From NCBI GenBank assembly GCA_008636095.1, contig VSJD01000269.1, forward strand, positions 1 through 10,000: 10,000 bases of DNA, written 5' to 3'. The notes beneath the pieces are model-generated. The model ran no database searches. It saw only the letters and a list, made by a program, of their open reading frames with translations, and was not told where the DNA came from. Position numbers and translations under genes: made by a program. This DNA is from Kiritimatiellota bacterium (GTDB taxonomy: Bacteria > Verrucomicrobiota > Kiritimatiellia > JAAZAB01). Position 1 is the first letter of the stretch. Every line of letters begins with the position of its first letter. Shown here in pieces: positions 1-7,334 of the stretch.

Positions 1-187
1 GCCGGGTAATGGAGCCTTCCACGATGGCAATATCGTAATTTTCCGCCTGATCCGACATCGCCTCGCGCCAGGCCACCGGCGTTACCAGGGTCAGCAGGTC
101 GAGGATCTCCTCCTCCAGGTTGACGATCTGAAGCTGGCACCCCTCACAGCAGGCGAAATCAAAAATGGCCACGCGCGGCTTGCTCAT
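1..187 (-). CDS. hydD: Sulfhydrogenase (group 3b [NiFe] hydrogenase) small/delta subunit, N-terminal part, runs off the left edge
   Basis: Only the first 62 codons are in the window. This is the iron-sulfur small subunit of the cytoplasmic NAD(P)-linked [NiFe] hydrogenase, which passes electrons between the nickel-iron site of the alpha subunit and the beta/gamma electron-transfer module. The visible N-terminus has the family's cluster motif C-x2-C followed by QLQ (Cys14 and Cys17, with an extra Cys13). An IAIVEGSI segment near residues 52-59 matches the 'EGS' stretch typical of [NiFe] small subunits. The ATG (185-187) overlaps the stop codon of hydG as ATGA, and GGAGG lies about 7-8 bases upstream, so translation is probably coupled. 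The order beta-gamma-delta matches the archaeal sulfhydrogenase operon hydBGDA, so the catalytic alpha subunit is expected just to the left. The remaining cluster ligands lie outside the window. Confidence 0.9.
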   Translation of the reverse strand, partial: MSKPRVAIFDFACCEGCQLQIVNLEEEILDLLTLVTPVAWREAMSDQAENYDIAIVEGSITR

Positions 188-1032
188 CGGAACGCCTCCG
201 GAATCGGGGTCAGGTCGCTATAGCGAAACACAGGCCCCTTCTGGCACACATAAACACCGTTAATCTGACAATGACCGCACTTACCTACGCCGCATTTCAT
301 GTGCCGCTCCAGCGACACATAAACCTGCTCACGCCGAAGCCCCATGTTTTGGAGTTCGATCAGCACGAACTTATACATGATGGGCGGCCCGCACACGATT
401 ACCACCGTATCAGCAGGCTTGAGCTTCACCTTGGGCAGGAGCGTGGTGATGACGCCGACGCTCCCCTTCCATTTCGGGTCGCCCCGGTCCACGGTTTCTA
501 TATAGGTGACGGCCTCCGCTTTCGCCCAGGCCACGGTTTCATCGCAAAAGAGCCGCTCCGCCGGCGACTTGGTGCCGTAGAGAATCGTAACACGCCCAAA
601 CTGTTTGCGATTATCGAGGACATACTGGATCGCCGAACGCACGGGCACGAACCCGATCCCGCCGCAAATGAAGAGCACGTCCTTGCCCTGCATAGCGCCA
701 TCCACGGGGAAATGGGTGCCGAACGGGCCACGGATACCGACCTTGTCGCCCGGTTTCAGCCGGTGCATGGCGCCGGAGACGTTGCCGACCCGCCGCACGA
801 CCATTTCAAACGATCCTTTCCGGGTGGGTGAGGACGAAATCGAGATCGGCGCCTCACCCATACCGGCAATGGAAATTTCCACAAACTGGCCAGGCAGATG
901 TCCCAGTTCGCGACCGGAATCCAGCCGGAAAGCAAAAGCTATTTCCATTTCCGTGACGGGCTTCGCCTGGAGTACCGTCGCCGGCTCCGGCCGGTAGATA
1001 TCAGTCACCTGCGCTTCCTTGGCACGCGCCAT
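184..1032 (-). CDS. hydG: Sulfhydrogenase gamma subunit, FAD/NAD(P)-binding ferredoxin-reductase type
   Basis: This 282-residue flavoprotein is the subunit through which group 3b hydrogenase exchanges electrons with NAD(P)H. It has the ferredoxin-NADP reductase fold. An N-terminal FAD-binding beta-barrel contains PGQFVEI (about 47-53) and the flavin motif PISISSSP (about 62-69). A nucleotide-binding half contains GGIGFVPVRSAI (about 123-134) and CGPPIMYKF (about 214-222). A C-terminal [2Fe-2S] motif, C-x4-C-x2-C-x7-C, uses Cys247, 252, 255 and 263. Overall length and motif order match the Pyrococcus-type HydG and the related sulfite reductase subunit AsrB. The hydrogenase neighbours decide in favour of HydG. 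The ATG at 1030-1032 shares a base with the hydB stop (TAATG), and GGAGGAG lies about 5 bases upstream. This hydG is unrelated to the [FeFe]-hydrogenase maturase that has the same symbol. Confidence 0.93.
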   Translation of the reverse strand: MARAKEAQVTDIYRPEPATVLQAKPVTEMEIAFAFRLDSGRELGHLPGQFVEISIAGMGEAPISISSSPTRKGSFEMVVRRVGNVSGAMHRLKPGDKVGIRGPFGTHFPVDGAMQGKDVLFICGGIGFVPVRSAIQYVLDNRKQFGRVTILYGTKSPAERLFCDETVAWAKAEAVTYIETVDRGDPKWKGSVGVITTLLPKVKLKPADTVVIVCGPPIMYKFVLIELQNMGLRREQVYVSLERHMKCGVGKCGHCQINGVYVCQKGPVFRYSDLTPIPEAFR

Positions 1033-2057
1033 TACGACTCCTCCTGCAAGCGGTTATAGACTTCCACCGGGTTGGCAATCTTGCTGACACACGCCGAGAT
1101 ACAGCGTCCGCATCCGACGCAGGCAATCTGGCCGATTTTCTCCGGCATGTATTTGCCCTTGCGGTAATACCGGTGCCGGTAGCGCTCCGCCCGGCTCTTG
1201 CGGAAATTATGCGCGCCGGCCACGGTCGCAAAATCCTTGAGCAGACAGCCATCCCAGGTCCGGCAACGCACGCCGCGCTTCAGGTCCCAGCCAACCTCGT
1301 CCTGCACGTCGAAGCAATAGCAGGTGGGGCACACCAAGTTGCACGACCCGCACGAAAAACAGCGGCGCGCCTTTTCCTCCCACACGGGATGATCGTAAGA
1401 ACGCTCCAGGAGCGCCGGCAATTCCTTGAGAGAGACGCGCAGATCGTGTTTGCGAAGCAGTTTCTGGTTGTCCTGCCAGACCTGTTCCCGGCGAGCTAAG
1501 TTGACAGCATCGGCCTCGGGCGCCTTCGCGATGTCAGCCAGGAGCGCGGCGCCCGCCGCCGTGCCGGCTTCCGCCACATATATGTCAGCCACCCGCGTAA
1601 GCAGGACGTCGAATCCCTGACTCACCGTGGCAGTGCCCATGCACCCAGCGAAACCATTGGGAGAGGCAGACTGGACATCACAGGCTACGATGACGGCCTT
1701 CTCACGGCGGGAGCGGTAATGAATATCATCGTTATCGGCGGCAAACAGGGCATCCATCTGCAAGATGGCCACTAAGTCGTAGGGATGCACGCCCAACAGG
1801 ACAAACGGTTCGTCGGAAAGAAGAGTCTTAAATCCGGCGGCGCCGTCAAAGGCCAGGAGCGGCTCGCGCGCCGGCTGGAAAAACATTTTGGGAGGTAGAA
1901 TCGTGACGTCGTAATCCAGGCGCAAATCGGACGAACGGCCCAGCGGCGCAAACTCAAACCGATCGCCCTTAGCCTGCACGCCGATAACTGCCTGAGTGCG
2001 GATCAGTCCCGCCACCCACTGGTCCAAGGCTTGCTGGCTCAATTTGACAGTCCGCAT
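1032..2057 (-). CDS. hydB: Sulfhydrogenase beta subunit, double [4Fe-4S] protein
   Basis: This 341-residue iron-sulfur protein is the electron-transfer subunit of group 3b [NiFe] hydrogenase and is homologous to anaerobic sulfite reductase subunit A. The C-terminal third holds two [4Fe-4S] ligand sets. The first is C-x2-C-x2-C-x3-C at Cys233, 236, 239 and 243, followed by extra cysteines 246 and 248. The second is C-x2-C-x2-C-x3-C at Cys313, 316, 319 and 323. Between them is RCRTWDGC (about 254-261), characteristic of this family. The N-terminal part contains LLGVHPYDL (about 87-95). It is the first gene of the operon. Its ATG has GAGGTGG a few bases upstream, and the stop overlaps the hydG start by one base, giving coupled synthesis of the subunits. 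The protein should be cytoplasmic, as no signal peptide or membrane segment is visible. Confidence 0.93.
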   Translation of the reverse strand: MRTVKLSQQALDQWVAGLIRTQAVIGVQAKGDRFEFAPLGRSSDLRLDYDVTILPPKMFFQPAREPLLAFDGAAGFKTLLSDEPFVLLGVHPYDLVAILQMDALFAADNDDIHYRSRREKAVIVACDVQSASPNGFAGCMGTATVSQGFDVLLTRVADIYVAEAGTAAGAALLADIAKAPEADAVNLARREQVWQDNQKLLRKHDLRVSLKELPALLERSYDHPVWEEKARRCFSCGSCNLVCPTCYCFDVQDEVGWDLKRGVRCRTWDGCLLKDFATVAGAHNFRKSRAERYRHRYYRKGKYMPEKIGQIACVGCGRCISACVSKIANPVEVYNRLQEES

Positions 2058-2282
2058 ATCCCACCTCGTTACGATTAATACGCGCTATTCAACAACCACC
2101 CCGACCTATCGCCACGATCCTTTCAAAGCGGGTATAAAAACATAAAAGCAAAAAAAAAGCAACACCTGATCCTCGCGAATATTCACGGGCGCTAACGGCA
2201 AGCCGTACGGCACCACGTCGGCACAAAATACCCGGCAACCACTTAGCGTCAAAGGTGCTGACACGGGAGGTCAGCGGCAAGA
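2058..2282. other. Intergenic spacer between valS and hydB
   Basis: This 225-bp spacer separates valS from the hydrogenase operon, which therefore probably has its own promoter. It contains a stem-loop just after valS (2257-2275), a 10-bp palindrome GCCGTACGGC (2202-2211), an 8-bp palindrome GAATATTC, and a run of nine T on the minus strand (2150-2158) inside a T-rich stretch. The minus strand has TTGCTT (2162-2157) and TATACC (2136-2131), but they are about 20 bases apart, so I do not call a sigma-70 promoter. No convincing gene is present. An open frame reading into valS is a shadow. Confidence 0.6.
2257..2275 (-). terminator. Stem-loop just downstream of valS, possible terminator
   Basis: A perfect 6-bp stem (GCTGAC with GTCAGC) encloses a 7-base loop. 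It begins 7 bases after the valS stop codon in the direction of transcription. The position suits transcript termination or 3'-end protection. The stem is short and only ACCTTT follows, not a real T-run, so intrinsic termination is uncertain. A longer T-run occurs about 100 bases further on. Confidence 0.35.
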
Positions 2283-4967
2283 TTATTTGCCTTCCTTGGA
2301 CAGGACGGCGATCAGACGGCACAGTTTTTCGCACTTATCCTGGAGCTCCTGTTTGCGGGTCCGTTGTTGCTCGATAACTTCGGGCGGGGCCCTTTGCACA
2401 AACTCGACACTTTCCAACTTGCGGGTAACGAACGTGAGATTGCCGGAGGCTTTGGTCAATTGACCGTTCAGACGCTGGACTTCCGCCTGCACGTCAATTA
2501 ACCCCTCGATCGGGATAAAAATAGTGCCCAACTTGCTGATTCCGTTGATCATGCGGACCGGGTGAAAGTCCGGATCAACGGTTAGTGATTCCGCGCGCAA
2601 CAGGGAAGCAATTGAGGCCCCATCGGCCCGCAGGAGTTCGGTCATGCCGGCGTTCTCGGGTCGAATGATGTACCGGATTTTCAGAGCGGGTGAAATATCG
2701 TAATCGGCTCGCAGAGTCCGCCCGACACGGATCAGATCATGCTTGTTTTCCACGTATTCCACCGTGCGGCCGTCAATCCCCCACTTGCCCAGCTCATCCA
2801 AGTCAAAAGCTTTAGGCCAGGGCCCCGCCATGATGGAATCCGTTTCGGCGCCGTAGCCCATTGCATGCCAAAGCTCTTCCGTTATGAATGGGATGATGGG
2901 ATGCAGAAGTGTTAAGGCATTGGCAAAGACATAATGCATGACCTGCAGGGTCTGCGTACGCCGGGCAGGGTCTTCCGCATTGAGCCCGATCTTGGCATAT
3001 TCGATATACCAGTCGCAGAACTGGTGCCACACGAACTCATACAGGGTTTTGGCAAGATCGTTAAGCCGGCACCGTTCCAGATTCTCTGTACAGACGGCAA
3101 TCGTGTCATGCAGGCGGGCCAAGATGTGCTTGTCGTCCGGCGTAAGCAGGTCGGAATTAAAGGATGGCGCTTCGAGATGGACCGGGGTATCCTTGGTATG
3201 CATCTGCATGAACCGGGCGGCATTCCAGAGCTTGGTCAGAAAATTGCGCCCCAGCTCAAATTTCTCCTTGGCCAGATGCACGTCCTGGCCTACGGCCGTA
3301 ACCATAACCAGGCTGAACCGGAGGGCATCGGCGCTAAAATCCTTGATGATCGCCAGCGGGTCAATGGAATTGCCCAGACTCTTGCTCATCTTGCGGCCCG
3401 TGTCATCCCGGACCGTGCCATGGATATAGACGGTGCGGAAGGGAATATCGCCCATGAATTCCAGGCCGGCCATGATCATGCGCGCCACCCAGAAGAAGAT
3501 TATTTCCGAGCCGGTAACCAGGGTGTTGGTGGGATAATAGAACGCCAGGTCTTTGTTCTGCTTGGGCCACCCCAACGTGCTGAACGGCCACAGCCACGAC
3601 GAAAACCACGTGTCGAGCACGTCCTCGTCCTGCTGGAAGCCTTTGGAACCACAGGCCGGGCAGGCGGCTGGATGGCCCTTGGCCGCCCACTCATGGCGGC
3701 AGGCCTCACAGTAAAACACCGGAATCCGGTGCCCCCACCAGATCTGACGCGAAATACACCAGTCGCGGATATTTTCCATCCAGTCAAGATAGACCTTGGT
3801 CCACCGTTCGGGCATAAACTGAATACGGCCATCCTTGACGACCTCAATGGCGGGCCGGGCCAAGGGCTTCATGCGTACAAACCATTGCAGGGACAGACGC
3901 GGTTCGACAACCGTGTCGCACCGGTAACAATGACCCACGGCATGGGCATGGTCCTCGATTTTCTCAATCAGACGGGCTTTCTGCAAATCCTCCACGATCT
4001 GCCGGCGGCATTCAACACGATCCAGGCCGCGGTATGGCCCGGCGTTTTCGTTCATCGTGCCGTCCTCATGCATGACGTTGATCGGCGTCAGGCCGTGCCG
4101 CTGGCCAATTTCAAAGTCATTGGGATCGTGGGCGGGCGTCACCTTGACCACACCGGTGCCGAATTCCGGGTCCACGAAGTCGTCCTCGATCAAGGGCAGC
4201 GGCCGGTCCAGGACAGGGAGTATAAACTGCATGCCCTTCAGGTGCGCGTAGCGTTCATCGCGGGGGTTGACGGCCACGGCCACATCCCCCAAGAGCGTTT
4301 CCGGACGGGTCGTGGCCACCACGACGGAATCTTTTTTCTGCCCTTTTTTCAGCGGGTAACGGATGTAATACAGTTTGCCGGCCGTTTCCACATGCACGCT
4401 TTCCTCGTCGGAGAGCGCCGTATGACAGCGCGGACACCAGTTGATAATATAGTTGCCGCGATAAATAAGCTTCTTGTCATATAGCCGCACAAAAACTTCC
4501 GCCACGGCGTCGCTGAGCCCCTCGTCCATGGTAAACCGCTCGCGATCCCAGTCGCAGGAAGCCCCCAGTTTCTTTAACTGCTGGATGATCGTCGAGCCAT
4601 ACTGCGCGCGCCATTCCCATACCCGCTTGACAAACTGTTCGCGGCCCAGGTCGGAGCGTGTCTTGCCCTCCTTGCGAAGCGCGCGCTCCACGACATTCTG
4701 GGTCGCGATGCCGGCATGGTCCGTACCGGGCAACCAGAGCGTGTTGCGGCCCTGCATATGGCGCCAGCGGACGAGGATATCCTGGATCGTGACGTTCAGC
4801 GCATGACCCATGTGCAGAATACCAGTCACGTTGGGGGGTGGGATCACGATGGTATAGGGCGTCCCACCGCGGCCAGCCTCGGCATGAAAAGCCCGCGTGT
4901 CCAGCCAGCGGGCATACCACTTATCTTCCACTTTTTGGGCGTCGTACGTTTTATCAAGTTCGAACAT
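2283..4967 (-). CDS. valS: Valyl-tRNA synthetase
   Basis: A complete 894-residue class I aminoacyl-tRNA synthetase that charges tRNA-Val with valine in the cytoplasm. The HIGH-type motif is HMGH (residues 52-55) within PPPNVTGILHMGHAL. The editing domain is present, with TTRPETLLGD and AHDPNDFEIG, which remove mis-attached threonine. The KMSKS loop is intact (residues 526-530). A zinc-ribbon-like C-x2-C...C-x2-C pair lies near residues 418-437. The C-terminal 70 or so residues are charged and leucine-rich, matching the coiled-coil tRNA-binding arm of bacterial ValRS. The length is normal. I chose the ATG at 4965-4967 because GGAA sits about 8 bases upstream and the product begins like other ValRS proteins. 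A TTG four codons upstream (4977-4979) has no ribosome binding site and abuts a hairpin. No T-box motif is visible upstream. Confidence 0.96.
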   Translation of the reverse strand: MFELDKTYDAQKVEDKWYARWLDTRAFHAEAGRGGTPYTIVIPPPNVTGILHMGHALNVTIQDILVRWRHMQGRNTLWLPGTDHAGIATQNVVERALRKEGKTRSDLGREQFVKRVWEWRAQYGSTIIQQLKKLGASCDWDRERFTMDEGLSDAVAEVFVRLYDKKLIYRGNYIINWCPRCHTALSDEESVHVETAGKLYYIRYPLKKGQKKDSVVVATTRPETLLGDVAVAVNPRDERYAHLKGMQFILPVLDRPLPLIEDDFVDPEFGTGVVKVTPAHDPNDFEIGQRHGLTPINVMHEDGTMNENAGPYRGLDRVECRRQIVEDLQKARLIEKIEDHAHAVGHCYRCDTVVEPRLSLQWFVRMKPLARPAIEVVKDGRIQFMPERWTKVYLDWMENIRDWCISRQIWWGHRIPVFYCEACRHEWAAKGHPAACPACGSKGFQQDEDVLDTWFSSWLWPFSTLGWPKQNKDLAFYYPTNTLVTGSEIIFFWVARMIMAGLEFMGDIPFRTVYIHGTVRDDTGRKMSKSLGNSIDPLAIIKDFSADALRFSLVMVTAVGQDVHLAKEKFELGRNFLTKLWNAARFMQMHTKDTPVHLEAPSFNSDLLTPDDKHILARLHDTIAVCTENLERCRLNDLAKTLYEFVWHQFCDWYIEYAKIGLNAEDPARRTQTLQVMHYVFANALTLLHPIIPFITEELWHAMGYGAETDSIMAGPWPKAFDLDELGKWGIDGRTVEYVENKHDLIRVGRTLRADYDISPALKIRYIIRPENAGMTELLRADGASIASLLRAESLTVDPDFHPVRMINGISKLGTIFIPIEGLIDVQAEVQRLNGQLTKASGNLTFVTRKLESVEFVQRAPPEVIEQQRTRKQELQDKCEKLCRLIAVLSKEGK

Positions 4968-4980
4968 CGGCAATTCCAAT

Positions 4981-4995
4981 GCGGGCTATGCCCGC
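4981..4995. repeat. Short GC-rich hairpin immediately upstream of valS
   Basis: A perfect 6-bp inverted repeat (GCGGGC / GCCCGC) with a 3-base loop lies 13 bases before the chosen valS ATG. In the valS mRNA it would form a compact stem directly upstream of the weak GGAA ribosome binding site. It could influence translation or belong to the repeat cluster next to it. Confidence 0.6.
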
Positions 4996-5009
4996 AACCC
5001 AAAGAATTT

Positions 5010-5091
5010 GCCCGCTAAACACGCGAAAGGAACGCTAAATTTCAAAGGAAAGTCTTTTCTTTTTTCGCGTCCTTTCGCGTGTCTCGCGGGC
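5010..5091. repeat. 82-bp near-palindromic intergenic element
   Basis: The arms at 5010-5035 and 5067-5091 are inverted copies of each other with two mismatches and a one-base indel, including a 13-base perfect core (ACACGCGAAAGGA). The inner segments continue to pair partially, with purine-rich AAAGGAAAG facing pyrimidine-rich CTTTTCTTTT. The whole element can therefore form one long hairpin. It lies between cimA and valS. No T-run follows on the minus strand, so it is not a classic intrinsic terminator. It resembles dispersed intergenic palindromic elements of the REP/MITE kind, but I cannot test copy number from this window. Confidence 0.75.
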
Positions 5092-5146
5092 AATGTTCCG
5101 GTTTCTTTTCTTGTTTTTTATGGCGGTTTCTGGTGGATAAGGTGCT

Positions 5147-5162
5147 AATCTGAATTCAGATT
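5147..5162. repeat. 16-bp perfect palindrome centred on an EcoRI site
   Basis: The sequence AATCTGAATTCAGATT is perfectly self-complementary with no spacer. It lies in the cimA-valS spacer, 24 bases beyond the cimA stop codon. It could be a dimeric regulator's operator or part of the surrounding repeat cluster. Nothing in the window decides between these. Confidence 0.65.
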
Positions 5163-5167
5163 TCGAT

Positions 5168-5195
5168 TTCTGCATTCTGCATTCTTCATTCTGCA
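5168..5195. repeat. Four-unit 7-bp tandem repeat overlapping the 3' end of cimA
   Basis: There are four consecutive units of TTCTGCA on the plus strand, the third reading TTCTTCA, followed by a T-run. The repeat extends into the last codons of cimA: the final residues Asn-Ala-Glu and the TGA stop (5186-5188) are encoded by repeat units. The stop arises from the single variant unit. Confidence 0.8.
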
Positions 5196-6790
5196 TTTTT
5201 TCCGGTGCGCTTCCGGCGCGCGGCCTGCTCGTCCTTGAAGAGCTTGTATTCCACGCCATCCACCAGGGCCTCCCAGGAGGCTTCAATGATATTTTCGGAA
5301 ACGCCCACCGTGCTCCAGGTATCCGTGCCATCGCTGGACTCGATGATCACCCGTGTCTTGGCCGCCGTCGCCTCCTTGGGATCAAGAATGCGTACGCTGA
5401 AATCGGTGAGCGCCACCTTGGCGATCGCCGGGTAGAACCGCGTCAAGGCCCGGCGCAGGGCATTATCCAGGGCGTTGACGGGTCCATCGCCCTCGCCGGC
5501 CGTATGTTCGATCTCGTTGCCGACTTTCACCTTGATGGTCGCTTCCGACAGGCAGGGTTCATGCTTGCCGCGTTTTTCGACAATCACGCGATAGCCTTCC
5601 AGTTCAAAGAAGGCCTTATGGCGCTTCAAGACTTTCTGGATCAGGATCTTGAAAGAGGCGTCCGCCGACTCAAATTGGTAGCCTTTCTTTTCCAATTGCT
5701 CCAGCTTGTTGAGCACCTCACGGATTTCCGGAGAGGACTTGCTTATTTCCTCGCCCATTTCAACGGCCTTGAGCAGGACGTTACTGCCGCCGGAAAGCTC
5801 CGAAATCAGGATGCGGCGCACGTTGCCCACTGTTTCCGGCGGAACATGCTCAAAACTGCGAGGATTCTTTTCCACCGCATTGACGTGCATGCCCGCCTTA
5901 TGGGCAAACGCGCTTTCCCCCACGTAGGCGGCCTGGCGGACATGGAGCGTGTTCAGTACATTGTCCACGAACCGCGAGAGATCCATCAACCCATCCAGAT
6001 TATCCTTACAGCGGCAGGCGCGTCCCAGCTTCAGCACCAGGCTGGGGATAATCGCGCACAGGTTGGCGTTGCCACAACGCTCACCGTAGCCGTTGATCGT
6101 GCCCTGCACCTGGACAGCGCCGACCCGCACCGCCTCGATGGAATTGGCAACCGCCAGTTCGGCATCGTTATGACAGTGAATACCCACCGGCATCGCCACG
6201 GCCGCGACCACGGAGCGGGTAATATCGGCGATTTCATGCGGCAAACAACCTCCGCGGGTATCGCACAGCACCAGGCAATCGGCGCCGGCCTCCAGGGCCG
6301 ATCGCAGAGTGGCCATCGCATAAGTCGGACTATCTTTATAGCCGTCAAAGAAATGCTCGGCATCGTAGATCACCTCTCGACCGCGCTGTTTTAGATAGGC
6401 CACCGTGTCCCGGATCATGGCCAGGTTTTCGTCCTCGGTCGTCCGCAGAACATCGGTTACATGCAGGCGCCAGGCCTTGCCGAATATGGTGACAACAGAT
6501 GTCTGCGCTTCAATCAATTTCAGTGTGCCCTGGTCCTCGCCCACCGGCGTGCGGGCGTGGCGCGTGCTGCCAAAGGCCGCCACTTTGGCGTGCTTGAACT
6601 TCTTCATCCGGATTTCCCGGAAGAATTCCATGTCCTTCGGGTTGGATGCGGCAAATCCGCCCTCGATATAATCAACGCCAAATTCATCCAACCGCAGGGC
6701 CACACGGATTTTACCGGCAACTGAAAGTGAAACACCTTCCCCTTGCATGCCGTCACGCAGGGTCGTATCATAGATTTGAACGTTCTTCAT
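5186..6790 (-). CDS. cimA: (R)-citramalate synthase
   Basis: This 534-residue enzyme of the isopropylmalate/homocitrate synthase family condenses pyruvate with acetyl-CoA to give citramalate. That is the first step of the threonine-independent route to 2-oxobutyrate and isoleucine. The TIM-barrel catalytic domain has DTTLRDGMQGEG (8-19, with Arg12 and metal ligand Asp13). It also has the metal-binding HCHND (205-209) and GTINGYGERCGN (230-241). The C-terminal part from about residue 400 matches the LeuA-type regulatory dimerisation domain, where isoleucine would be sensed. The YIEGG..SNPKDMEFF segment near 41-57 and the length favour the long citramalate synthase family over LeuA. The second-shell residues read FAA where I expect WPG in many relatives. 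The ATG lies 16 bases after lysC, with AGGAGAG 7 bases upstream. The last codons lie in a tandem repeat. Confidence 0.9.
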   Translation of the reverse strand: MKNVQIYDTTLRDGMQGEGVSLSVAGKIRVALRLDEFGVDYIEGGFAASNPKDMEFFREIRMKKFKHAKVAAFGSTRHARTPVGEDQGTLKLIEAQTSVVTIFGKAWRLHVTDVLRTTEDENLAMIRDTVAYLKQRGREVIYDAEHFFDGYKDSPTYAMATLRSALEAGADCLVLCDTRGGCLPHEIADITRSVVAAVAMPVGIHCHNDAELAVANSIEAVRVGAVQVQGTINGYGERCGNANLCAIIPSLVLKLGRACRCKDNLDGLMDLSRFVDNVLNTLHVRQAAYVGESAFAHKAGMHVNAVEKNPRSFEHVPPETVGNVRRILISELSGGSNVLLKAVEMGEEISKSSPEIREVLNKLEQLEKKGYQFESADASFKILIQKVLKRHKAFFELEGYRVIVEKRGKHEPCLSEATIKVKVGNEIEHTAGEGDGPVNALDNALRRALTRFYPAIAKVALTDFSVRILDPKEATAAKTRVIIESSDGTDTWSTVGVSENIIEASWEALVDGVEYKLFKDEQAARRKRTGKNAE

Positions 6791-6806
6791 TGCTCAGCTC
6801 TCCTGA

Positions 6807-7334
6807 TCATTTCCGCCGGACTTTGGCCTTGACCGCCGACTTACCCCGCGCAACGCGGGACTTGTCCAATCGAAACGCCTTGTGCAGGGCAATCATGGCC
6901 TTATCGGCCAGCGCTTTGCGGACGATCACCGAGATTTTGATCTCGGAGGTCGAAATCATAAGAATATTGATGCCCTGTTCGGCCAGCGTCTTGAACATCT
7001 GGAAGGCAACGCCCGAATGGCCACGCATACCCACCCCCACGATGCTGACCTTGGCAATATCCGCGTCCACGTTCACGGCTTGTACTCCCACGCCTTTGGC
7101 CGCGGTCTGCATCACGCGCCGCGTCTTGGCCAGATCCTCCTCGGGCACGGTGAACGAAATATCCGTTATTCCCTGGGCACTGATGTTCTGAACGATCATG
7201 TCGATATTGATGCTGGCGCCGGCCAAATCCTTGAACAGCTGCGCCGCCACGCCCGGATGATCGGGCACGCCCGCCAGGGTGATTTTGACCTCGTCTTTAT
7301 CCGCCGAAACGCCTCTGACAACGATATCTTCCAT
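6807..7334 (-). CDS. Predicted aspartokinase beta (regulatory) subunit from an internal in-frame start in lysC
   Basis: Within lysC, Met247 (ATG at 7332-7334) is preceded by AGAGG at a spacing of about 8 bases. This would start a 175-residue protein containing only the two ACT domains. The predicted N-terminus MEDIVVRGVSADKDE corresponds in position and sequence type to the beta-subunit start of Corynebacterium-type aspartokinase (Met250 there, as I recall it). In that enzyme the alpha and beta chains from one gene form an alpha2-beta2 complex. The ribosome binding site is visible in the sequence. That it is used is an inference. Confidence 0.55.
   Translation of the reverse strand: MEDIVVRGVSADKDEVKITLAGVPDHPGVAAQLFKDLAGASINIDMIVQNISAQGITDISFTVPEEDLAKTRRVMQTAAKGVGVQAVNVDADIAKVSIVGVGMRGHSGVAFQMFKTLAEQGINILMISTSEIKISVIVRKALADKAMIALHKAFRLDKSRVARGKSAVKAKVRRK

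Noticed and set aside
2934..4484. A 516-codon open frame on the plus strand opposite valS
   Set aside because: It lies entirely antisense to a well-conserved valS with intact HIGH, editing and KMSKS motifs. Its translation shows no recognisable domain. Long antisense frames are common in GC-rich genes.
4968..4979. A TTG start four codons upstream of the chosen valS start
   Set aside because: It has no Shine-Dalgarno and directly follows a GC hairpin. The ATG at 4967 has GGAA upstream and gives a normal ValRS N-terminus.
4968..5185. T-box riboswitch upstream of valS
   Set aside because: No T-box AGGGUGGNACCGCG-like antiterminator sequence or specifier-loop layout is visible. The hairpins here are repeat-like.
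5504..6394. A 296-codon open frame on the plus strand opposite cimA
   Set aside because: It is antisense to the conserved catalytic domain of citramalate synthase. The composition is His/Gln/Arg-rich without motifs, so it is a codon-usage artefact.
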